Position numbers and translations under genes: made by a program. 6,224 nt of DNA from Bacteroidales bacterium UBA4788 (GTDB taxonomy: Bacteria; Bacteroidota; Bacteroidia; Bacteroidales; VadinHA17), in assembly GCA_002402965.1 (NCBI GenBank), contig DHGW01000058.1:1-6224 (forward strand). The letters are read 5' to 3'. The notes under the pieces are model-generated. The model saw only the letters and a program-made list of their open reading frames with translations, ran no database searches and was not told where the DNA came from. How positions within the stretch are numbered: position 1 is the first letter of the stretch; every line of letters begins with the position of its first letter. This document shows positions 1 to 5,624 of this stretch, in pieces.

Positions 1-7
1 AACTCTT

Positions 8-30
8 TGCTCGTAGAGCATAAAGATTGT
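8..30 (-). repeat. Dispersed hairpin repeat, copy 1 (inverted)
   Basis: Read on the minus strand this is an ACAAT arm, a short spacer, then a hairpin with stem TGCTC/GAGCA (8-12 with 16-20) around a TAC loop (GTA on the plus strand, 13-15). The arm is slightly diverged from the other copies (ACAATC instead of ACAATGC, one base shorter), but the 5-bp stem is perfect. It belongs with the copies at 50-74, 99-123, 150-174 and 223-247. Confidence 0.6.
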
Positions 31-49
31 GGGTTCCACCCACCCACCC

Positions 50-74
50 TACAATGCTTGATGCCCTACAGACA
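50..74 (+). repeat. Dispersed hairpin repeat, copy 2 (degenerate stem)
   Basis: The arm TACAATGCTTGA (50-61) matches the family exactly. The part that should form the hairpin (TGCCC TAC AGACA) keeps the TAC loop but pairs at only some positions. This is probably a decayed copy. Confidence 0.55.
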
Positions 75-98
75 ACGTATACCATGATGATATTGATT

Positions 99-123
99 TA
101 CAATGCTTTATCACCTACGGTGA
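99..123 (+). repeat. Dispersed hairpin repeat, copy 3
   Basis: Arm TACAATGCTTTA is followed by a perfect 5-bp hairpin TCACC-TAC-GGTGA (111-123). It has the same arm and loop as the other copies but a different stem sequence that still pairs. Confidence 0.7.
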
Positions 124-149
124 ACGGTTTTTTGGGGGCTGCCTGTATA

Positions 150-174
150 TACAATGCTTCATGGGCTACGCCCA
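150..174 (+). repeat. Dispersed hairpin repeat, copy 4
   Basis: Arm TACAATGCTTCA is followed by a perfect hairpin TGGGC-TAC-GCCCA (162-174). A further CGCCGTAGG stretch at 181-189 may be the remnant of another inverted unit, but it lacks a recognisable arm. Confidence 0.7.
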
Positions 175-222
175 ATTATTCGCCGTAGGTAGCAGATAAC
201 AAGAACTGTGCTGACAAAAAAT

Positions 223-247
223 AGCCCGTAGGGCTTACAGCATTGTA
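223..247 (-). repeat. Dispersed hairpin repeat, copy 5 (inverted, abuts pbpC)
   Basis: On the minus strand this reads TACAATGCTGTA, then AGCCC-TAC-GGGCT. The arm ends at 247, which is also the first base of the AGGAAGG ribosome binding site of pbpC (247-253). The repeat hairpin therefore lies within the probable 5' leader of that mRNA, about 23 bases before the start codon. Confidence 0.7.
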
Positions 248-253
248 GGAAGG
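247..253 (+). promoter_or_regulatory. Ribosome binding site of pbpC
   Basis: AGGAAGG lies 4 bases before the ATG at 258 and supports that start. A purine-rich Shine-Dalgarno of this strength is not the rule in Bacteroidota. It directly adjoins the inverted repeat copy at 223-247. Confidence 0.6.
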
Positions 254-257
254 TAAC

Positions 258-2594
258 ATGATAAAAAAACCTGGTCGCAGACCATTAAGAATTGTAACCC
301 TCGGCCTCGCCGCCACCCTCCTCCTCGCTATCCTCGTGGCGCCAATGCCCTCATTCAACACCCCGCTGTCAACGGTGGTGGAGGCGGCCGACGGCACCCT
401 CCTCGGCGCCCGTGTGGCCGGCGACGGCCAGTGGCGCTTTCCCCCGCCCGACAGCCTGCCTGAAAAATACGTGACCTGCCTCATCAACTACGAGGACCGT
501 TACTTCCGCTGGCACCCGGGAGTCAATCCCGTTGCGGTGTTCAAGGCTCTTACCGACAACGTCAGGGCGGGTGAAATCGTCCGCGGCGGCAGCACAATCA
601 CAATGCAGGTGGCGAGGCTTGCCCGCGGCAACCCGGAACGCACTTATGGCGGCAAGATAATAGAGATGCTGTCGGCAATCAAGCTGGAACTCTTCCGCTC
701 CAAGCGGGCCATCCTCACCCTCTATGCCGCCAACGCCCCGTTCGGAGGCAACACCGTTGGGATAGATGCTGCCGCATGGCGATATACCGGTCGTGGCACA
801 GCCGACCTGACCTGGGCCGAGGCCGCCACCCTCGCAGTGCTGCCAAATGCCCCGTCACTTATCTATCCGGGTCGCAATTCAGAACGGCTCCGTGAAAAAC
901 GGGACCGGCTGCTGATGAGTCTGGCCGAAAGAGGGCATATTGACAGCCTGACCTGTGAGCTTGCCATGGGCGAGCCTCTCCCGGGGGCAGCTCTGCCGAT
1001 GCCCTCGCTGGCGTCTCACCTGACCGACAGGCTGTGGCTTGAAGAGCCAGGCACCAGGAGACGCACCACCGTTGATCCCTTTCTCCAGGGTGAGGTGGCA
1101 GAGCTGGTCGACAGGCATGTTGACGCCCTCGAGGGGAACGGGATCCACAACGCCGCCGCCGTAGTCGTTGAGGTGGCCACGGGCAACGTCGTTGCCTACG
1201 TGGGCAACAGCGCCCTCCCTGACACCACCGGCAGGCACGGTCGTGATGTGGATATGATCATGGCGCCGCGCAGCACGGGTAGCATTATGAAACCCTTCCT
1301 CTACGCCGGTTTGCTCTCCTCGGGCGGGTTGCTGCCCAACGCCCTTATTCCTGATATACCAACGCGATTTCAGGGTTTCCGCCCGGAGAACGCCGACTTC
1401 AGTTACAGCGGCGCCGTGCCTGCCGGTGACGCGCTGGCCCGCTCTCTCAACATCCCGGCTGTCAGGATGCTCCAGATGTACGAGGAGGAACGTTTCCTCA
1501 TCCTTCTCCGGCAGATGGGCTTCACCACCTTCACCAAGCCCGCCTCCCACTACGGCCTCTCCCTCATCCTCGGCGGCGGCGAGGCCACACTTGGGGAGCT
1601 GGCTTCAGCATACGCCTCAATGGCCCGCATGCTGACCGCAAATCCTCATTCGCAACTCGCAACTCGCAACTCGCAATTCACCAATCCCCAATCGCCAATC
1701 CCCAATCCCCCTCTCTCTCCTGCCGCTATCTGGCTGACCTACGAGGCACTCCGCAGGGTCAACAGGCCGGAGACAGAGACGGGATGGCAGTACTTCGGGG
1801 GGGCGCCGGAGGTGGCCTGGAAGACAGGCACCAGCTTCGGGTTCCGCGATGCATGGGCGATAGGCACAACACCCTCTTACATTGTCGCAGTGTGGGCGGG
1901 AAATGCTGATGGCGAAGGGCGCCCGGGCCTGTCGGGCATCGCGTCAGCAGCACCGCTGCTCTTCGATATAATCAGGCTCCTGCCGCCGGTAGCAGAATGG
2001 TTCGCGAGGCCCGAAGAGGGAATGACCCTCGTTGAGGTATGCGCCGCAAGCGGATACAGGGCCGGTCCCGACTGCACGGAGAAGCGTGAGGAGTTGGTCC
2101 CGGAAGCAGGGCTTCGCAGCGACGCCTGCCCGTATCATACAATCGTTACCCTCGACACAACAGAGACATATCGGGTCAACAGCACCTGTGCTTCGCCCCG
2201 CGAAGTGGTTTCGCGCTCCTGGTTCATCCTGCCACCGGCAATGGAATACTACTATCGCATGCGGAATCCATCCTACCGGACCCTGCCGCCCTTCCGCAAG
2301 GGATGCACGGATGATATGAAGGTGCCATCGATGGAGTTCATCTACCCTCCCCGCGATGCCCGCATATTCATCCCCCGGAGCCTCCAGGGTCAGATGATGT
2401 CGATGCTCCCTGAAATCGCCCACAGGCGAAGAAATGCGACCGTATACTGGCACCTCGACAACAATTACATCGGAATGACGAGACAGTTGCACCAGACAGA
2501 GATCAGGGTTGGTGAGGGAGAACACCTCATAACTGCCGTGGATGAAGAAGGAATTACTGTCTCACGCAAGTTTTTCTGCATCGGTACGTTATAA
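258..2594 (+). CDS. pbpC: Penicillin-binding protein 1C (peptidoglycan glycosyltransferase/transpeptidase)
   Basis: Bifunctional class A penicillin-binding protein, 778 aa, acting at the outer face of the inner membrane in peptidoglycan synthesis. A short basic N-terminus precedes one membrane segment (about residues 15-30). The GT51 glycosyltransferase domain follows with EDRYFRWHPG (catalytic Glu79) and GGSTITMQ (about 111-118). The transpeptidase domain has SIMK (Ser342 nucleophile, Lys345), SLN (396-398) and KTGTS (522-526). After a cysteine-containing linker, the C-terminal part from about residue 690 fits the BiPBP_C cap typical of the PBP1C subfamily. The length is normal for Bacteroidota PBP1C. 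Residues about 463-483 are encoded by a heptanucleotide tandem array inserted in frame between the SLN and KTG boxes and look like low-complexity filler (Ser/Asn/Gln/Pro). All catalytic motifs are intact, so the protein should be active. In many relatives the neighbour is an alpha-2-macroglobulin gene; none is visible here. The assignment to the family is secure. Confidence 0.95.
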   Translation: MIKKPGRRPLRIVTLGLAATLLLAILVAPMPSFNTPLSTVVEAADGTLLGARVAGDGQWRFPPPDSLPEKYVTCLINYEDRYFRWHPGVNPVAVFKALTDNVRAGEIVRGGSTITMQVARLARGNPERTYGGKIIEMLSAIKLELFRSKRAILTLYAANAPFGGNTVGIDAAAWRYTGRGTADLTWAEAATLAVLPNAPSLIYPGRNSERLREKRDRLLMSLAERGHIDSLTCELAMGEPLPGAALPMPSLASHLTDRLWLEEPGTRRRTTVDPFLQGEVAELVDRHVDALEGNGIHNAAAVVVEVATGNVVAYVGNSALPDTTGRHGRDVDMIMAPRSTGSIMKPFLYAGLLSSGGLLPNALIPDIPTRFQGFRPENADFSYSGAVPAGDALARSLNIPAVRMLQMYEEERFLILLRQMGFTTFTKPASHYGLSLILGGGEATLGELASAYASMARMLTANPHSQLATRNSQFTNPQSPIPNPPLSPAAIWLTYEALRRVNRPETETGWQYFGGAPEVAWKTGTSFGFRDAWAIGTTPSYIVAVWAGNADGEGRPGLSGIASAAPLLFDIIRLLPPVAEWFARPEEGMTLVEVCAASGYRAGPDCTEKREELVPEAGLRSDACPYHTIVTLDTTETYRVNSTCASPREVVSRSWFILPPAMEYYYRMRNPSYRTLPPFRKGCTDDMKVPSMEFIYPPRDARIFIPRSLQGQMMSMLPEIAHRRRNATVYWHLDNNYIGMTRQLHQTEIRVGEGEHLITAVDEEGITVSRKFFCIGTL
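1643..1709 (+). repeat. Heptanucleotide tandem array inside pbpC
   Basis: Nine consecutive 7-base units, each starting with TC: TCCTCAT, TCGCAAC three times, TCGCAAT, TCACCAA, TCCCCAA, TCGCCAA, TCCCCAA, then a partial TCCC. The register is kept throughout while the unit drifts from TCGCAAC to TCCCCAA. Nine units give 63 bases, or 21 codons, so the reading frame of pbpC is preserved. The peptide encoded is hydrophilic and unlike the flanking transpeptidase sequence. Similar heptameric repeats (STRR) are known from cyanobacteria; a relationship is not implied. Confidence 0.85.
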
Positions 2595-2655
2595 AAGACG
2601 AACAAGGTAAAAGGAGGACTTTTACGTCCGCTTACCATTCTAACTTTAAGGGAAG
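2595..2655 (+). promoter_or_regulatory. pbpC-histidine kinase intergenic region with strong Shine-Dalgarno
   Basis: AAGGAGG at 2611-2617 is a near-perfect Shine-Dalgarno, but the triplet at normal distance (2624-2626) is ACG, not ATG. Reading from it gives an 11-codon frame ending in TGA at 2657-2659, which overlaps the GTG start of the kinase as GTGA. A second purine run, AAGGGAAGG (2648-2656), touches that GTG. No terminator follows pbpC and no TAnnTTTG promoter is visible, so co-transcription of the kinase with pbpC is possible. Confidence 0.4.
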
Positions 2656-4179
2656 GTGATTATTCTGTCGTCAGGGAGTCTGTTTCAGCGTGTTATTGCC
2701 CGTGCTACCTTTAACAGGTACAGGGAGGTATTTGACAAGGCTGGATATGCAATTATGCTTATCGATAACGCCAACAACCGTTTTATCAAGATCAACCGGG
2801 CTGCCTGTGAGCTCTTCGGGTACACCGAAGAGGAGCTGCAAAAGATGACCCCCCTGAACCTCTCCACCGGTACAGATGAGACAGCCAGCATCTCAGGCGG
2901 GAAATCCGAAGAGCCTCTCATCAGGCCGGCCAGACGCAAGGACGGGAAAATTATCATCATCAAGGTTCAGACGAGCTACCTGGAAAAGTTCCACGTCAGC
3001 ATGATAAGTGACGTGACGGAAGAGTACAGCATACGCAGGGCCCTGGAGCTGAACGAGGAGCGACTGAAGGAGGCTCAGCGCATCGGACGGTTCGGATGGT
3101 GGGAATACCGTCCCGAAACGAACAGGTATATAGGGTCGGAAGAGATCTCGCGGATATTCAATGACGAAGCATCGAGTCTTTCCTTCACCTACCAGGACAA
3201 TATCTCATATACCCATCCCGAGGACCGTTCATACCTCATCTCCGCCATCGAGGATGCCCTCGAGAAAAAGAAGGAATCGTATTCACTCACCTACAGGATC
3301 ATCACCCCGCAGGGGAAAGTAAAGGCTATCACTGTCAATTCGAATATCAGGTATGACGAAAACGGACGTCTTCTATACCGGTATGGAACCTGTCAGGACA
3401 TCACCGAGACGCAGAAGATCATGGACGACCTGATTGCTGCACGTTCTCATGCTGAGGAGTCTGACAGGCTCAAGACAACGTTCCTTGCCAACTTCAGTCA
3501 TGAGATACGAACACCGCTCAACGCCATGCTCGGCTTCCTCAATATTCTTACATCGATGGATACCACCGAGAGCGAGAAGGAAGAGATGGTGAAGCTCATC
3601 GAGGTCAACTCTCAAAGGCTGCTGAGGCTGATCAATGACATGATAGACATGTCGCGCATCGAGAGCAACAGTATGGAGATCAAGTACACCAACGTGGAGA
3701 TCAACAGCTTCATCAATTCGATGGTCTCCTCATTTTCTCATGAGCTTGAAGCGTCCGGGAAGAAGAATCTCAGGCTCACACCCGTCGTTGACAGGACGAA
3801 AGTGTCAGTCTACCAGTATATTGATGAGCTTCGGCTGAGCCAGATTTTCAGTAATCTTGTGAGCAATGCCATCAAGTTCACTGATGAGGGAGAGATAAAA
3901 TACGGCTACCGGATTTCGCGCACCGAGAACCGCTACACGATTACCTATTTTGTAACTGACACCGGCCAGGGGATACGTCCGGAGCGACTTGACGACATCT
4001 TCCTGCCCTTCGTGCAGTACTGGAATGAGGATGTGCCGAAGGTTCAGGGGGCGGGACTTGGTTTGGCCATCTGCAAGCGTCTGACAGAGTTGATGAAGGG
4101 CCGCATCTGGGTGGAGTCGCTGCCCGGTAAGGGATCATCATTTTTATTCTCGTTCAGCACGCCCGTGATGGTGGAGTAA
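2656..4179 (+). CDS. Cytoplasmic PAS-PAS sensor histidine kinase
   Basis: Hybrid-free sensor kinase, 507 aa from the GTG at 2656. The first PAS domain covers about residues 20-125 (RYREVFDKAGYAIMLIDN onward). The second PAS/PAC domain covers about 140-255 and ends in YRYGTCQDITE. The HisKA dimerisation domain carries the H-box FSHEIRTPLN with phosphorylated His282. The HATPase_c domain has the N-box (Asn400/Asn404, SNAIKF), G1 box DTGQGI (435-440), F-box region FLPF and G2 box GAGLGLAIC (465-473). There is no transmembrane segment or signal peptide, so it should sense an intracellular signal; no ligand can be predicted. There is no receiver domain and no response regulator in the window, so it is an orphan here. 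The start is uncertain: the frame is closed by TAA at 2647, the only GTG overlaps the purine-rich putative Shine-Dalgarno, and ATT/CTG codons at 2659-2667 or the internal Met34 are alternatives. Met34 would cut into the first PAS domain. Confidence 0.93.
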   Translation: MIILSSGSLFQRVIARATFNRYREVFDKAGYAIMLIDNANNRFIKINRAACELFGYTEEELQKMTPLNLSTGTDETASISGGKSEEPLIRPARRKDGKIIIIKVQTSYLEKFHVSMISDVTEEYSIRRALELNEERLKEAQRIGRFGWWEYRPETNRYIGSEEISRIFNDEASSLSFTYQDNISYTHPEDRSYLISAIEDALEKKKESYSLTYRIITPQGKVKAITVNSNIRYDENGRLLYRYGTCQDITETQKIMDDLIAARSHAEESDRLKTTFLANFSHEIRTPLNAMLGFLNILTSMDTTESEKEEMVKLIEVNSQRLLRLINDMIDMSRIESNSMEIKYTNVEINSFINSMVSSFSHELEASGKKNLRLTPVVDRTKVSVYQYIDELRLSQIFSNLVSNAIKFTDEGEIKYGYRISRTENRYTITYFVTDTGQGIRPERLDDIFLPFVQYWNEDVPKVQGAGLGLAICKRLTELMKGRIWVESLPGKGSSFLFSFSTPVMVE

Positions 4180-4208
4180 TTGATAAATCCAAAAAATATT
4201 TATCTTTG
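4180..4208 (+). promoter_or_regulatory. Bacteroidota-type promoter of tRNA-Val
   Basis: TATCTTTG at 4201-4208 matches the Bacteroidota -7 element TAnnTTTG. TTG at 4180-4182 lies 18 bases upstream, close to the position expected for the -33 element. The tRNA starts 9 bases after the -7 element, so only a few bases of leader are expected. The site begins directly after the stop codon of the histidine kinase. Confidence 0.7.
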
Positions 4209-4217
4209 TCCCCGCCC

Positions 4218-4292
4218 GGGACGTTAGCTCAGTTGGTTTAGAGCGCTTGCTTGACAGGCAAGAGGTCACTGGTTCGATTCCAGTACGCCCCA
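4218..4292 (+). tRNA. tRNA-Val (anticodon GAC)
   Basis: The full cloverleaf can be drawn: acceptor 4218-4224 with 4285-4291, D-arm GCTC/GAGC (4227-4230 with 4241-4244), anticodon stem CTTGC/GCAAG around loop TTGACAG with anticodon GAC at 4253-4255, variable AGGTC, and T-arm ACTGG/CCAGT (4268-4272 with 4280-4284) around TTCGATT. Discriminator A is at 4292. CCA is not encoded. The acceptor stem contains one A-C mismatch (fourth pair, A4221 against C4288), which is unusual; GGGACGT would be expected to face ACGTCCC. It decodes valine GUC/GUU codons. The gene marks the border between core-like sequence on the left and accessory-like sequence on the right. Confidence 0.93.
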
Positions 4293-4334
4293 CACTTTTC
4301 GCTGCAAATTAATTTTTCATGTTCTACGTATATG

Positions 4335-4358
4335 TATTATACTCAATTGAGTATAATA
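4335..4358. promoter_or_regulatory. 24-bp perfect palindrome, candidate operator
   Basis: The 12-base arms are exact inverse complements with no spacer, centred on AATT at 4345-4348 (core ATACTCAATTGAGTAT). The sequence is AT-rich and not followed by a T tract, so an operator for a dimeric helix-turn-helix regulator is more plausible than a terminator. It lies 213 bases before the Abi_2 gene and 42 bases after the tRNA. A TATAAT hexamer lies inside its right arm (4352-4357). No regulator gene is present in the window. Confidence 0.6.
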
Positions 4359-4382
4359 AGATTTAAATAAACTACACATCTG

Positions 4383-4458
4383 ACCTGCAAGCCAGGCTGA
4401 TAAGCCACAATCATCCGCTAAACCTTGGATGGACAGCCAGAAATCAGCCATGGAAGGT
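4383..4458 (+). ncRNA. Candidate structured RNA upstream of the Abi_2 gene
   Basis: The main stem pairs CCAGGCTGAT (4392-4401) with ATCAGCC-A-TGG (4443-4453): ten base pairs with a single bulged A at 4450. It encloses a hairpin CATCC/GGATG (4412-4416 with 4427-4431). The hairpin loop contains ACCTT (4422-4426), which is complementary to AAGGT (4454-4458) just outside the main stem, so an H-type pseudoknot is possible. ACCT at 4383-4386 could pair with AGGT (4455-4458) instead. These pairings are read by eye from one sequence, without a folding energy or covariation. Position and neighbour suggest an antitoxin or regulatory RNA of the Abi_2 gene, comparable to the reported abiF RNA motif; membership is not shown. 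No clear TAnnTTTG promoter lies upstream. The strand is assumed from the gene. Confidence 0.45.
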
Positions 4459-4497
4459 AATCTATCAGGAGGCATATGAATTTATATCAATATTTTA

Positions 4498-4505
4498 TAT
4501 CTTTG
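4498..4505 (+). promoter_or_regulatory. Bacteroidota-type -7 element before the Abi_2 gene
   Basis: TATCTTTG is identical to the -7 element of the tRNA promoter at 4201-4208. The -33 region is AT-rich without a clear TTTG. Transcription would start near 4510-4513 and run about 45 bases before meeting the terminator-like hairpin at 4544-4565. It would then make either a short RNA of about 50-55 nt or, by readthrough, the Abi_2 mRNA. Confidence 0.55.
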
Positions 4506-4543
4506 CATTAACATGCTTACCCCGCTTCCCATAAGAACAGCGC

Positions 4544-4565
4544 GCTCAGGGTGAGCTTTTTTTTT
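4544..4565 (+). terminator. Intrinsic terminator/attenuator directly before the Abi_2 start
   Basis: GCTCA (4544-4548), loop GGG, TGAGC (4552-4556), then nine T residues (4557-4565). The start codon of the Abi_2 gene follows after only five bases. A terminator in this place must act on transcripts entering the gene. GCTTACC at 4515-4521 can pair over seven bases (one G-U) with GGTGAGC at 4550-4556, an alternative that excludes the terminator hairpin. The 5-bp stem is short, so partial readthrough is likely. Confidence 0.65.
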
Positions 4566-4570
4566 ACTCC

Positions 4571-5440
4571 ATGAGCAAAGTGCCATACACCAAACCGACG
4601 CTCACCTATTCCTCTCACCTGGGGCAGCTGAAAGAACGGGGCTTGGTAATAGCCAATGAGCCAAAAGCTTTGCATTTGCTTGAAGTAATAAGTTATTACC
4701 GCCTCAGTGGCTATTGGTACCCGATGCTCATTGATAAGCAGAAACATAACTTCAAACCCGGTTCATCTTTTGAGACAGCTTTTAATATTTACAAATTTGA
4801 CCGTGAACTCCGTTTCCTGATATTGAGGGAACTTGAAAAGATTGAAGTAGCAGTGAGGGCAAAAATGATTTACATTCTCTCTCACAGCCGTGGAGCTTTC
4901 TGGTATCTTGATTCAGCTAATTTCCTGAATCCTGTAAAGCACACCGAAACCCTCTCAAAAATTGGATTGGAGTATAATCGAAGCGATGAGGAGTTCATTC
5001 AGGCGTTCAGTTCAAAATATTCAGATTTACTTCCGCCAAGCTGGATGATGCTCGAAGTCTCTTCCTTTGGCATTCTGTCGAGTTTATACAGTAATCTCGT
5101 TCCCGGAAGAGACAAACGTGCTATTGCCAATTTCTTCGGACTAAACGACAGCATATTGTCTTCATGGCTGCATAGCATTGTCTATTTAAGAAACATCTGT
5201 GCACATCACTCCCGTCTGTGGAACAGGGAAATGCGGATACAACCGGTAATTCCGAGAAGTCACAATATTGCCTTTTTAAATCAGACAAATTACATTCACC
5301 CCGGTACTGGATCATCAATACCCCTTAATAACAAGACCTATTTCATAATATCAATGATAGTTTATCTGATGAACACCATAAATCCCAAACATACAATACA
5401 GGATAATTCAGATCATTGCTCCGTAAATACCCAAATATAG
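4571..5440 (+). CDS. Abi_2 family (AbiD/AbiF-type) HEPN abortive-infection protein
   Basis: A 289-aa protein of the Abi_2 family. The N-terminus shows the family pattern: YTKPTLTY, LKERGLVI (20-27) and ISYYRLSGYWYP (40-51). The centre has the conserved FDRELR...ELEKIEVAVRAKM helix region. The C-terminal half carries RNICAHH followed by SRLWNR, giving the HEPN ribonuclease motif RxxxxH at Arg207/His212. The family is linked to phage exclusion by abortive infection, and HEPN proteins usually act by cleaving RNA; that this one cuts RNA is inference. No signal peptide or membrane segment is evident, so it should be cytoplasmic. The ATG at 4571 fits the family N-terminus, but no Shine-Dalgarno is present, and the leader between terminator and start is only ACTCC, suggesting low basal translation. 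Its AT-richer composition than pbpC, with the adjacent tRNA and insertion sequence, suggests acquisition by transfer. No protein antitoxin gene is adjacent; the candidate antitoxin is the upstream RNA. Confidence 0.88.
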   Translation: MSKVPYTKPTLTYSSHLGQLKERGLVIANEPKALHLLEVISYYRLSGYWYPMLIDKQKHNFKPGSSFETAFNIYKFDRELRFLILRELEKIEVAVRAKMIYILSHSRGAFWYLDSANFLNPVKHTETLSKIGLEYNRSDEEFIQAFSSKYSDLLPPSWMMLEVSSFGILSSLYSNLVPGRDKRAIANFFGLNDSILSSWLHSIVYLRNICAHHSRLWNREMRIQPVIPRSHNIAFLNQTNYIHPGTGSSIPLNNKTYFIISMIVYLMNTINPKHTIQDNSDHCSVNTQI

Positions 5441-5624
5441 ATACCCGGGCTATGGGCTTCCCCGATTCCCGGGAAAGCGAACTTCTGTGGAAGTAAAGGA
5501 AAAATGAATCGTGATCCAGTAGCCCCCACGAAGAAATAATGAGGGTTTGAGATCAGACATTCAGTTCATTTCCCTGAATTCATAAGAGAGGTTGCCTTTG
5601 TCCTGTTTTCCGCATTGGGACACC
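5441..5624. other. Intergenic region between Abi_2 gene and transposase
   Basis: No credible gene is present. There is a pair of CCCGGG boxes (5444-5449 and 5468-5473) and a small inverted repeat ATTCAG/CTGAAT (5559-5564 with 5574-5579, 9-base loop); neither is followed by a T tract. The end of the insertion sequence should lie somewhere here, because the transposase stops at 5625, but with its other end outside the window the terminal inverted repeat cannot be identified. Confidence 0.5.

Noticed and set aside
1..257. The repeated units considered as a CRISPR array.
   Set aside because: Units occur in both orientations at irregular spacing, and their hairpin stems differ in sequence; CRISPR repeats are identical and evenly spaced.
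879..1550. Long minus-strand open frame (223 codons) opposite pbpC.
   Set aside because: It is a shadow of GC-rich pbpC codons on the other strand, with no domain pattern; pbpC itself has all catalytic motifs here.
1944..2525. Minus-strand open frame of 193 codons opposite the 3' part of pbpC.
   Set aside because: Its composition reflects the complement of the pbpC C-terminal region, and there is no recognisable family.
4476..4511. Eleven-codon frame ATG to TAA preceded by AGGAGG at 4467-4472.
   Set aside because: The spacer is only three bases, and the frame runs through the TATCTTTG promoter, which explains the sequence better. A leader peptide on a longer upstream transcript is not excluded.
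5444..5473. Inverted CCCGGG boxes considered as a terminator of the Abi_2 gene.
   Set aside because: The loop is 18 bases, the boxes are self-complementary, and no T tract follows.
5504..5539. Eleven-codon frame starting at ATG 5504 downstream of the Abi_2 gene.
   Set aside because: It is too short, with no conserved feature or convincing promoter.
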